DNA of 8,670 nt from Phycisphaerae bacterium. GTDB taxonomy: Bacteria > Planctomycetota > Phycisphaerae > Phycisphaerales > SM1A02. Positions 1-5,556 of the stretch are shown one piece after another (within the stretch, counting starts at the first letter, position 1; each line of letters starts with the position of its first letter). The stretch spans positions 1 through 8,670 of the forward strand of contig JABJQE010000201.1 of the NCBI GenBank assembly GCA_018663565.1, given 5' to 3'. The notes under the pieces are model-generated. The model did no database searches. It was not told the DNA's origin and saw only the letters and a list, made by a program, of their open reading frames with translations. Made by a program: the position numbers and the translations under genes.

Positions 1-713
1 CGTTCATCGGTCGTATCGCGGCCATGGATCCTGCCCTGGGTCAACTCGCCTGGCAGATTGCCGCGATCGATCCGATGTTCATCTCGACACTTGCCACACT
101 GCCAGGCAGCTGCCCTTGGACCGCATCCAAGATGCTCCAAGTGGCCAGCCTAGACCTCGAGTTGGCTCGCAAGATCGTCAAGCTCGCCATCGTGAATCCC
201 CGTGAGGCTGCCACGATCGCACAGATCGCCCTGGTCAACCCAGTCGTGGCAACTCGCCGCCTCGCCGCGCTCGGCATCAGCTTGAATGCCCAACCATTGA
301 ACACGCTTGGTTTCAACGCTGGCCAATCAATGGTCCACGGTCTCGCCGCAGAGACATCATTCGCCGGCGGCACCATGCCTATCGACGTCTATGACGACGG
401 CAGGGCCTGGGTCATCGAAGCAGATCTCCCAGGCGTCTTAATCGACGACGTAGACATCACCGCTGCCAACGGCCGCCTTATCATCGAAGCAGTCGTCGCA
501 CGTTCCAACAAGCGTCCCTCATATGTGTCGACGCTTCACTGCGAAAGCCGGACGCCCCGCGTCCTGCGTCGTGAGTTCGCCATCGGCATCGACGTCGAGA
601 CTACTGAAATTTCCGCTCGGATCGTCAACGGTGTATTGAGCATCGTGCTTCCCAAGAAGCTTGCAGCGACCAGCGAACAATTCGTCAGTCGTGAAGGAAC
701 CCTGGTCATCTGA
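1..713 (+). CDS. Hsp20/alpha-crystallin small heat-shock protein with 14-residue N-terminal repeats (5' end outside window)
   Basis: An ATP-independent holdase chaperone of the small heat-shock family, presumably cytoplasmic, that would bind unfolding proteins. The reading frame is open from base 3 to the TGA at 711-713. The first ATG, at 24, has no Shine-Dalgarno sequence and lies inside a repeat unit, so the real start is probably upstream of the window. Counting from that ATG, residues 118-212 are the alpha-crystallin domain: a PIDVYDD opening, the ADLPGV strand, NGRLIIEA, and the closing ARIVNGVLSIVLPK (A-x3-NGVL hallmark). Residues 1-80 are instead six tandem 14-residue units with a (D/N)P turn, likely a helical-repeat segment, which is unusual for Hsp20, where the N-terminal arm is normally short and non-repetitive. 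A strong terminator follows 26 bases after the stop, so it ends its own transcript. The family assignment is secure; the role of the repeats is unknown. Confidence 0.85.
   Translation, partial: FIGRIAAMDPALGQLAWQIAAIDPMFISTLATLPGSCPWTASKMLQVASLDLELARKIVKLAIVNPREAATIAQIALVNPVVATRRLAALGISLNAQPLNTLGFNAGQSMVHGLAAETSFAGGTMPIDVYDDGRAWVIEADLPGVLIDDVDITAANGRLIIEAVVARSNKRPSYVSTLHCESRTPRVLRREFAIGIDVETTEISARIVNGVLSIVLPKKLAATSEQFVSREGTLVI
15..266 (+). repeat. Six tandem 14-residue (42-bp) protein-level repeats
   Basis: The translation from base 15 divides without gaps into six units of exactly 14 residues, roughly [ILV]-A-x-[ILVM]-[DN]-P-x-x-A-x-x-[ILM]-x-[QK]. Proline is at unit position 6 in five of the six units, and small residues dominate positions 2 and 9. 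The DNA copies have diverged, so this is an old protein repeat and not a recent DNA duplication. The four residues before base 15 fit the end of another unit, so the array probably runs past the window edge. Confidence 0.65.
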
Positions 714-739
714 GTGAGGCCACGTCAATTCCTTTCGAC

Positions 740-780
740 CCACGCCGAGGCGGTTCAGCCGTCTCGGCGTGGCTTGTTTT
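740..780 (+). terminator. Rho-independent terminator after the first Hsp20 gene
   Basis: The arms CCACGCCGAG (740-749) and CTCGGCGTGG (763-772) are perfectly complementary over 10 bp. A further G-T pair and three inner G-C pairs close a TTCAG loop, and the stem is followed by CTTGTTTT (773-780). This is a classic intrinsic terminator facing the plus strand. Confidence 0.9.
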
Positions 781-792
781 GAGGGTCGTCCC

Positions 793-817
793 ATGCCGTG
801 CCGCGGTGGCAGGGCAT
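793..817 (+). repeat. Imperfect inverted repeat in the Hsp20 intergenic region
   Basis: ATGCCGTGCC (793-802) pairs with GGCAGGGCAT (808-817) with one G-G mismatch around a 5-base loop. It lies 13 bases beyond the terminator. It could be a backup terminator stem or an operator; no T-run follows. The rest of the 714-944 stretch shows no gene. TTGTCG (870-875) and TAGATG (894-899), 18 bases apart, are a weak -35/-10 possibility for the next gene. Confidence 0.35.
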
Positions 818-944
818 TGTCAGTTTGGCAGTTGGATGTTTGGCCAGCATGAACCTCCGCTCTGCGCGCTTGTCGCGTGTCTGTTGATTTACCTAGATGG
901 ACGTGGCAAGGCCGTTCACTTTTGATTCTCAACAATCACACGGA

Positions 945-1056
945 ATGGCATGGTGGTTGCTCTTGTTCTTGGCAGTTCACTCAACAGCCGACACGAAGCC
1001 GGCACACAAGTCACTCCGGAACACATCGTTCCGACAACCACCAGGAGCATTGCCAT
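945..1056 (+). promoter_or_regulatory. Candidate RNA thermometer / translational control leader of the second Hsp20 gene
   Basis: ATGGCA (945-950) is perfectly complementary to TGCCAT (1051-1056), which includes the AU of the start codon at 1055. The adjoining TGGTGGTTG (951-959) is perfectly complementary to CAACCACCA (1035-1043). The 15 pairs form one helix in which only GGAGCAT (1044-1050), most of the Shine-Dalgarno sequence, is bulged out. An alternative pairing of TGCTCTTG (958-965) with CAGGAGCA (1042-1049), with one G-U pair, would bury the Shine-Dalgarno completely; the two pairings compete. Inside the loop, CGGAAC (1017-1022) and GTTCCG (1028-1033) form another hairpin. ROSE-type thermometers in front of small heat-shock genes use a UYGCU segment against the Shine-Dalgarno, and TTGCT occurs here at 957-961. 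The fold is inferred by eye. Confidence 0.5.
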
Positions 1057-1519
1057 GAATACTAGAACCATCCTCGCACCAGCCACTCACGCTATGGACT
1101 CACTTCGTCACGAAATCGATAGAGCCTTTGATCGCATGAGCACACCATCGCTCGCATCAACATGGCCAACAACACGAATTCTTGACGCCATCCGTTCTAA
1201 CCCAGCCGTCAACATGATTGAGAGTGACAACACGCTCTTTTTCGAAGCTGAACTCCCCGGAGTTACTGCAACTGATCTCACGGTCACCGTTGCTGAGAAT
1301 ATGTTGACGATCTCAGGATGCCGGACCATCGAGACTCCCGAAGAGGCTACATCACTCCGCCGCGAACGCTCAACGAAGCAATTCGAGCGCATCATGCGGC
1401 TTCCATCGAGTGTCGATGTGGATGGGATTGATGCCACGCTGACTGATGGCGTCTTGACCGTCACGCTTCCGAAACTTGAAGGCACTCGAACGCGACGCAT
1501 TGTCGTTCGTGACAACTGA
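1055..1519 (+). CDS. Hsp20/alpha-crystallin small heat-shock protein (second)
   Basis: A 154-residue ATP-independent holdase, presumably cytoplasmic. The start is set by AGGAG at 1043-1047, seven bases before the ATG at 1055. An in-frame ATG at 950 would add 35 residues unlike the family and lacks a ribosome site. The N-terminal arm (1-48) holds the common amphipathic LRHEIDRAFDRM segment. The alpha-crystallin domain spans about 50-141, with the AELPGV strand at 65-70, NMLTISG at 82-88, the RRERSTKQFER region at 102-112, and the closing ATLTDGVLTVTLPK. The C-terminal RRIVV resembles the I/V-x-I/V tail that bridges dimers in Hsp20 oligomers. It is followed after 38 bases by another Hsp20 gene, so the pair is probably one transcript. 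Its leader suggests temperature-dependent translation. The family call is secure. Confidence 0.93.
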   Translation: MNTRTILAPATHAMDSLRHEIDRAFDRMSTPSLASTWPTTRILDAIRSNPAVNMIESDNTLFFEAELPGVTATDLTVTVAENMLTISGCRTIETPEEATSLRRERSTKQFERIMRLPSSVDVDGIDATLTDGVLTVTLPKLEGTRTRRIVVRDN

Positions 1520-1557
1520 TTGAAGTAACACCACCTTAGGACAGAAAGGATATTCCC

Positions 1558-1971
1558 ATGATCAACCAACACACAAACACAACATGTTGCGGAACCAACA
1601 CCACAGATTGCTGCTCAGAGACTGACACAGTCAAGCGAACTCAGAACTACCGGGCACCAGTAGACGTGTATGAAACCGAAACAGAATTTCGCGTGATCGC
1701 AGATATGCCAGGCACGTGCTCGGATTGCATCGAGATTTCGGTTGAGGACAATATGCTGACCATCGATGCTGAGGTAGCGAGCCGCTATGACACGCTTGGT
1801 ACAACTCGCCACCAGGAGTATGGCGTAGGCGACTTCCATCGATCATTCCGGATCGGCGACGGCATTAATGCTGACGCCATTGCGGCCACCTACAGCGACG
1901 GCGTTCTCTCCGTTTCGCTGCCCAAGGCCGAAGTCATCAAGCCACGCAAGATTGATATTAAGACTGTGTGA
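1558..1971 (+). CDS. Cysteine-rich Hsp20/alpha-crystallin small heat-shock protein (third)
   Basis: A 137-residue small heat-shock protein with a very short N-terminal arm. The start ATG at 1558 is preceded by AAAGGA (1545-1550), seven bases away. The alpha-crystallin domain covers about 32-124: APVDVYETE, the ADMPG strand, DNMLTIDAE, EYGVGDFHRSFRI and TYSDGVLSVSLPKAE. The tail ends KPRKIDI, giving the I-x-I type anchoring motif. Oddly, it contains six cysteines: pairs at 10-11 and 18-19 in the arm, and a CxxC (54, 57) immediately after the PGT turn, where relatives normally have no cysteines. This suggests metal binding or a disulphide/redox switch, but that is inference. It probably shares a transcript with the gene before it and ends at a strong terminator. 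Confidence 0.92.
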   Translation: MINQHTNTTCCGTNTTDCCSETDTVKRTQNYRAPVDVYETETEFRVIADMPGTCSDCIEISVEDNMLTIDAEVASRYDTLGTTRHQEYGVGDFHRSFRIGDGINADAIAATYSDGVLSVSLPKAEVIKPRKIDIKTV

Positions 1972-1972
1972 G

Positions 1973-1987
1973 CGCGGCTATGCCGCG
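1973..1987 (+). repeat. Short hairpin directly before the terminator
   Basis: CGCGGC and GCCGCG flank a TAT loop just after the Hsp20 stop codon. The last G is shared with the terminator stem, so the two hairpins are contiguous or compete by one base. It may help protect the 3' end of the transcript. Confidence 0.4.
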
Positions 1988-2021
1988 GGGTCAGGCCCCA
2001 CCTCGGGGCCTGACCCCTTTT
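1987..2021 (+). terminator. Rho-independent terminator after the Hsp20 pair
   Basis: GGGGTCAGGCCCC (1987-1999) and GGGGCCTGACCCC (2005-2017) form a perfect 13-bp stem with an ACCTC loop, followed by TTTT. Position and form suit an intrinsic terminator for the two-gene Hsp20 transcript. The reverse side has no comparable T-run. Confidence 0.9.
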
Positions 2022-2079
2022 GCTATCAGCTGCCCAGTGGAAGCACGCACATGAGCTCAATCAGGCCACAGGCTCCGGC

Positions 2080-2094
2080 GGGGCGATTAGCCCC
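2080..2094 (+). repeat. Small inverted repeat upstream of the HdeD-like gene
   Basis: GGGGC and GCCCC flank GATTA. It is a 5-bp stem 29 bases before the ribosome site. It may be an operator half-site pair or a leader hairpin; the support is weak. Confidence 0.25.
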
Positions 2095-2138
2095 TCAGTA
2101 TCATGCCCCTCTCTATTTAGCTGAGGAGTTCATTGAGC

Positions 2139-2744
2139 ATGGCTACTGCGACATCAACGGTTACGACACCTGCCCAGGTTCAAGAATTGCTTCGGCAGGG
2201 CAAGGGCTTGCTCTTGTTTGAGGGTGTGTTGTGTTTGCTTGGTGGCATGTTTGCCATCATCTTCCCATTCGTGGCGAGCCAGGGCTTAGAACTCATGCTT
2301 GGCATCCTTGCCGTCATGCTCGGCGTTCTGGGTCTTCTGCGAAGTATGGCCGGCGGGACTGAGCATCGTGTAGCAACGGCAATTTCAGCCATCTTGATTG
2401 GTGTGCTGGGTGTGATGCTTCTGGTGTGGCCATTCGAGGGCCTGGAGGCGTTGACGCTGCTGCTTGGTATCGTGTCGCTGATCCGTGGCATTGCCGACCT
2501 CACGGGCTTTCCGCATCGTTCAATGACTTCACCTGGGCTTCAGGTAATTAGCGGCATTGCTGGCATCCTTGTGGCAGCCATGCTGTTTTGGTGGTATCCA
2601 AGTGATGCGTTGTGGGCACCTGGGTTGTTGTTTGGCATTCAACTCATCTTCTTTGGCATGATGTTGATGTCGTTGTGGAGCGCAGTGAGCGGTGCTATTG
2701 CATCGCCACCGGACACACAGAAGACCGAGTGGACCTCCCTGTGA
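2139..2744 (+). CDS. HdeD / DUF308 family integral membrane protein
   Basis: A 201-residue inner-membrane protein of the HdeD (DUF308) family; in Escherichia coli the namesake contributes to acid resistance at high cell density, by an unknown mechanism. Six hydrophobic segments are visible at about 23-43, 50-68, 79-97, 101-119, 133-151 and 157-178. They are arranged as three hairpin pairs, with the typical GxLLxxGVLxxxxP and LLVWPFEGLEALTLLLGI signatures. The tail is short and polar. The ATG at 2139 follows GAGGAG (2123-2128) by ten bases; a TTG at 2133 in the same frame is only four bases away and is less likely. Upstream, a terminator closes the Hsp20 unit, so it needs its own promoter in 2022-2138; none is clear. 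It converges with the sigma factor gene with eight bases between the stop codons. Confidence 0.88.
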   Translation: MATATSTVTTPAQVQELLRQGKGLLLFEGVLCLLGGMFAIIFPFVASQGLELMLGILAVMLGVLGLLRSMAGGTEHRVATAISAILIGVLGVMLLVWPFEGLEALTLLLGIVSLIRGIADLTGFPHRSMTSPGLQVISGIAGILVAAMLFWWYPSDALWAPGLLFGIQLIFFGMMLMSLWSAVSGAIASPPDTQKTEWTSL

Positions 2745-2752
2745 GCGATTGA

Positions 2753-3589
2753 TTACCCGGCGCAACGAATCGGAATAAATGCCTGCCGGATTTGTTCAAG
2801 TGCTCGTTGTTCGATTTGCCGAACACGCTCACGCGTCAGGCCAACCGCGCGTCCGGTTTCCTTGAGCGTTGTCGGGCGTGTTCCGTCAAGTCCAAATCGC
2901 ATGCACATGACACGGACGTGAACCGGATCAAGCTCGCCGAGTAGCCGTCGTATCTTGGCAATGTCGTCCGCAGTCTCCAGTTTGATAGTGGCTTGATCGG
3001 CGCATCCAGAGGGATGTTGATCGACCATGGCAGGTCGGCCGTCTCGATCGGCAACTCCTGTGCTGAAGCTGCGCGTGGCGGCCAATGTGCGGTGGACGAG
3101 ATCGAGCTTGCAAACCGGAACCTGCATGGCGCCGGCCATCTCAGTGGGAGAAGGTGCTCGTCCGAGTGATTCTTGAAGATCTCGCAGTGTTTCGCCCCAT
3201 CGAGCCATGCGGTCTTGCATGTAGGTTGGAACATGCATTGGGTGGCCAATGTCTTCGATTGATTGTTTGACGGTCTTTCGAATCCACCAGGTGGCATATG
3301 TAGAAAAACGATATCCCAACGCGGGGTCGAACCTTTCGACTGCCCGAATAAGCCCAATATTTCCGTCGTTGATGAGGTCAGAGAGCGGAAGCCCACGCGA
3401 CGCATATCGCTTGGCAATACTCACAACAAGGCGTAGGTTGGCTTGAATCATGAGCGATTTTGCTTCGTGGCACTGATCGTTGACGATCCGCCATGCGAGC
3501 CCTCGCTCCTCAATTGGATCCAGCAGGGAGATGCGACTGATGTCACGGAAGTACGCGTCCAGTTCGGATGTAATTGTTGCTCTAGTCAT
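2753..3589 (-). CDS. RNA polymerase sigma-70 family factor, group 2-like (no region 1.1)
   Basis: A 278-residue sigma factor that would direct core RNA polymerase to a promoter class. Region 1.2 is at about 9-35 (LDAYFRDISRISLLDPIEE). Region 2 is at 47-118, with NLRLVVSIAKRY, the DLINDGNIGLIRAVERFDP core-binding segment, and FSTYATWWIRKTVKQSI for -10 melting and recognition. Region 3 is at about 120-170. Region 4 is at 205-270, with the helix-turn-helix TLKETGRAVGLTRERVRQIE for the -35 element. The acidic region 1.1 of housekeeping RpoD is missing and the length matches RpoS/SigB-C-like group 2 factors. The ATG at 3589 has GAGG four bases upstream; a GTG at 3601 would add four residues. It lies 111 bases behind the CLC gene on the same strand and may be partly co-transcribed. 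The regulon is unknown; heat-shock or acid-stress control of the neighbours is only a guess. Confidence 0.93.
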   Translation of the reverse strand: MTRATITSELDAYFRDISRISLLDPIEERGLAWRIVNDQCHEAKSLMIQANLRLVVSIAKRYASRGLPLSDLINDGNIGLIRAVERFDPALGYRFSTYATWWIRKTVKQSIEDIGHPMHVPTYMQDRMARWGETLRDLQESLGRAPSPTEMAGAMQVPVCKLDLVHRTLAATRSFSTGVADRDGRPAMVDQHPSGCADQATIKLETADDIAKIRRLLGELDPVHVRVMCMRFGLDGTRPTTLKETGRAVGLTRERVRQIEQRALEQIRQAFIPIRCAG

Positions 3590-3660
3590 GCTGCCTCGCA
3601 CAGAGTGTGTGAACTGTGGTCGAGGGCTGCTACGGGCAAACGGTGGGGGTGAGTTCGGGA

Positions 3661-3689
3661 AAAGTTAAAATGAACCCTATGAAAGGTTC
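3661..3689 (-). terminator. Possible weak terminator between the CLC gene and the sigma gene
   Basis: Read on the minus strand, GAACC and GGTTC with one inner T-G pair form a 6-bp stem with a 6-base loop, followed by ATTTTAACTTTT. It lies 12 bases after the CLC stop codon. The stem is short, so termination is likely to be partial at best. Confidence 0.4.
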
Positions 3690-3700
3690 GGTCGTACGAA

Positions 3701-5329
3701 TCACTCAGGCGATGGGGGAGTCATTTCAGGATTCTCGCCGCTTCGCTTTTTGATATTCGCGAGGAAGAGCTCAGCGAGCGCTTCATAAATGCCCTTCGAA
3801 CAGACGAGCGAGGAGCACTCAAATGCAAGGATGGCCGCGAGCATGAGCGGAAGCGTGGCGAACCTTGCATCTGTCATTTCGAGCATGATGACAAAGACCG
3901 TAATCGGACTTTGCACGACGCCGGCAAAGTAGGCCACCATGAAGAGCATGATGACGAACTGAGGTCTGATGCCTCCAAAGACATCATGGAACCAGTCCGC
4001 CGAGGCGTCACCAAGCCCGGCGCCGACCGACAAACTGGGGTCAAAAAGTCCACCGGGTATGCCGCTGATCAAACTAAAGAAAGAGCCCGATGCCTTGGCG
4101 GGTGCATACCACCATGGGATGGGTCCAGACATCACCCAATCGTCGTAGAACGCGCGTTCGCCTTTATCGGTGAGCACTCTGAAGGCCTGCTCAATAAGCG
4201 ATGCCTCTTCGAGGGGTTTGCCATTCGTATCGAGCAGTGTTTGCTTATGGGCAAGCCTGGCATATGCATGATGGATTTCATCAGTCGTTGCCGTTATCTC
4301 GATGCCAAGTGTGTCGTAAAAGTCTGTGCCGCGATACATGAGAATCGCCTTGGCTTGCGGGTAGCCACTGCCGTAACTTTGTCCTTCGGAGAGCAAGCCG
4401 GTAATGGCGAGCGCAAGGCCAAGTGCCCCGGCTGTCAGCCATCGATGGCGTCGCACACCGGCCACGATAATGGGCGTGCCCCAGACGACGCTCCTCGCGA
4501 AAAGTCCACCGAGGAAGCCGCCGATGATTGCAATCACAATGACGGCGAGCCAGTGCATGGGCTCAAATCCAAACTTGTGTGTGATTTGACCATAGAACAA
4601 GTAGTTCCAGCCAAGGCTTGCAATGACCACCAGCGAGGCGATCAGCACTGTGCGGACAATAGTTGCGGCATTCCTTTTTTCGAATGATCGCCCGATCTCT
4701 TCGAATGCAAACACCATGCCTGCGATGGGCGCATTGAAAGCGGCTGCAATACCAGCGCCGCCCCCGGCGAGGATCATGCCTCGTTGCACAAGATGGTGTG
4801 GAAATTTGGTCACCTTACTGACGAGGTACATCAGGCAGGCGCCCACATGAACCGATGGGCCTTCTCGACCAATGGTCATGCCGCCAAAGAGGCCGATAGT
4901 TAGCAGGAGGATTTTTCCAACCGCAATTCGAATCGAAAGCATGTACTTTCGAAATGGGCCGTCTTCCACTTTCAAGCAGGCGATGGCCTGGGGAATGCCA
5001 GTGCCTTCTGTTCCGGGAAAGAACCGATCGCGAAGCCACATGATGAGCATCATGGCCACCACCACCCACACCGCCGCGATCCAGATTCCAAGCCCGCCTG
5101 GCAGGTGATACCCCAGAATAGTGTCGGTGTTGTGGAGCGCGAGGAAGAAGTCCGAGCCGAGAATGTCCGCCTGACGGAAATACAGCGCGACTCCGCCCGT
5201 GATGGCCGCAGCGACGACCATGAGCAATTGCCGCACGATTGCTCGTTTAGAGAGCATGCGTTCCTTCCACGTGGAGAGTGGGGCGGTCTGCACGCAGCCG
5301 TCGGCCGCTTGTTGTTGGTGGTCAGTCAT
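3701..5329 (-). CDS. CLC-family chloride channel or H+/Cl- exchanger with an inserted J-domain-like segment
   Basis: A 542-residue membrane protein for chloride (possibly chloride/proton) transport. Filter motifs are in order: GTGIPQ (109-114), GREGP with the gating glutamate E156, FNAPIAG..FEE with E211 at the place of the E. coli proton glutamate E203, GGLFDP (426-431), and Y515 at the place of Y445. The gating and proton glutamates together favour an exchanger. The filter serine of GSGIP is threonine here. There are no C-terminal CBS domains. After YGSGYPQAKAIL, where relatives run straight into the PWWYAP...SGIPGG segment, there is an insertion of about 66 residues resembling a J-domain, which accounts for the extra length. 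The start ATG at 5329 has a poor ribosome site; an in-frame ATG at 5257 (residue 25) has AAGGA just upstream and is a real alternative. The downstream neighbour is the sigma gene. Confidence 0.92.
   Translation of the reverse strand: MTDHQQQAADGCVQTAPLSTWKERMLSKRAIVRQLLMVVAAAITGGVALYFRQADILGSDFFLALHNTDTILGYHLPGGLGIWIAAVWVVVAMMLIMWLRDRFFPGTEGTGIPQAIACLKVEDGPFRKYMLSIRIAVGKILLLTIGLFGGMTIGREGPSVHVGACLMYLVSKVTKFPHHLVQRGMILAGGGAGIAAAFNAPIAGMVFAFEEIGRSFEKRNAATIVRTVLIASLVVIASLGWNYLFYGQITHKFGFEPMHWLAVIVIAIIGGFLGGLFARSVVWGTPIIVAGVRRHRWLTAGALGLALAITGLLSEGQSYGSGYPQAKAILMYRGTDFYDTLGIEITATTDEIHHAYARLAHKQTLLDTNGKPLEEASLIEQAFRVLTDKGERAFYDDWVMSGPIPWWYAPAKASGSFFSLISGIPGGLFDPSLSVGAGLGDASADWFHDVFGGIRPQFVIMLFMVAYFAGVVQSPITVFVIMLEMTDARFATLPLMLAAILAFECSSLVCSKGIYEALAELFLANIKKRSGENPEMTPPSPE
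4127..4324 (-). other. J-domain-like insertion inside the CLC protein (residues about 336-401)
   Basis: The segment begins DFYDTLGIE (compare DYYEILGV of DnaJ), continues with DEIHHAYARLAHK (helix II, compare EEIKKAYRKLAKK), and ends QAFRVLTDKGERAFYDDW (compare EAYEVLSDPEKRALYDQ). Spacing and length, about 63 residues, suit a four-helix J-domain. The HPD tripeptide after helix II, which stimulates Hsp70, is absent: the aligned residues read TLL. The flanking CLC sequence corresponds to the helix L to helix M linker, which the CLC inverted-repeat topology places outside the cytoplasm. A structural or sensory role is therefore more likely than Hsp70 recruitment; this is inference. Confidence 0.75.
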
Positions 5330-5445
5330 GCTCGTGATCTCTGGCGAAATCCTACCGAAATCGTCGCTTGCAGGGTTCGGAGCAGGATCGGCAAAAAACT
5401 TCGACGATGCTGAAAGAGATTGGGGCGTTAGGCGTTGTCTCCTGT

Positions 5446-5530
5446 GGAAGCGACGACCGCTTCCCTACACAAGACTCTCTCCTCTCTCTCCGACTGGAGG
5501 GCCCCGCAAGCGGGGCCCTCCAGTTGTTTT
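5446..5530 (+). ncRNA. Candidate small RNA: two hairpins and a terminator with no plus-strand gene
   Basis: The stretch 5330-5556 between the CLC and lipA genes holds no credible coding sequence. On the plus strand it has GGAAGCG (5446-5452) paired with CGCTTCC (5458-5464), then a pyrimidine-rich linker, then a strong terminator. Since both flanking genes run on the minus strand, a short plus-strand transcript starting somewhere in 5330-5445 would explain it. No clear promoter was found and no known RNA family was recognised. Confidence 0.3.
5493..5530 (+). terminator. Strong intrinsic terminator on the plus strand
   Basis: ACTGGAGGGCCCCGC (5493-5507) pairs perfectly with GCGGGGCCCTCCAGT (5510-5524), leaving about a CAAG loop, followed by TGTTTTT. 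On the minus strand the stem would be followed by purines, so it is not a normal terminator for lipA, whose transcript runs the other way; as a hairpin it could still stabilise the lipA 3' end. Confidence 0.75.
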
Positions 5531-5556
5531 TGGGGTTCGTGATCCGAATTGAGCGG

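Noticed and set aside
950..1054. In-frame upstream ATG extending the second Hsp20 by 35 residues
   Set aside because: No Shine-Dalgarno precedes it, the added residues do not resemble Hsp20 arms, and the ATG at 1055 has a good AGGAG.
714..1054. CIRCE or sigma-32 promoter controlling the Hsp20 genes
   Set aside because: No TTAGCACTC/GAGTGCTAA inverted repeat and no CTTGAA...CCCCAT pair was found; regulation by the RNA leader is better supported.
1868..2221. Plus-strand open frame spanning the Hsp20 end, terminator and HdeD start
   Set aside because: It overlaps two real genes in another frame and runs through a strong terminator stem; no family resemblance.
2836..3417. Second minus-strand open frame of 193 codons inside the sigma factor gene
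   Set aside because: It is an out-of-frame shadow of the sigma factor, whose frame carries all conserved regions.
3911..4687. Long open frame (258 codons) on the plus strand opposite the CLC gene
   Set aside because: It lies entirely antisense to a strongly conserved membrane protein, its translation shows no recognisable family or composition, and it has no ribosome site; it is a coding shadow.
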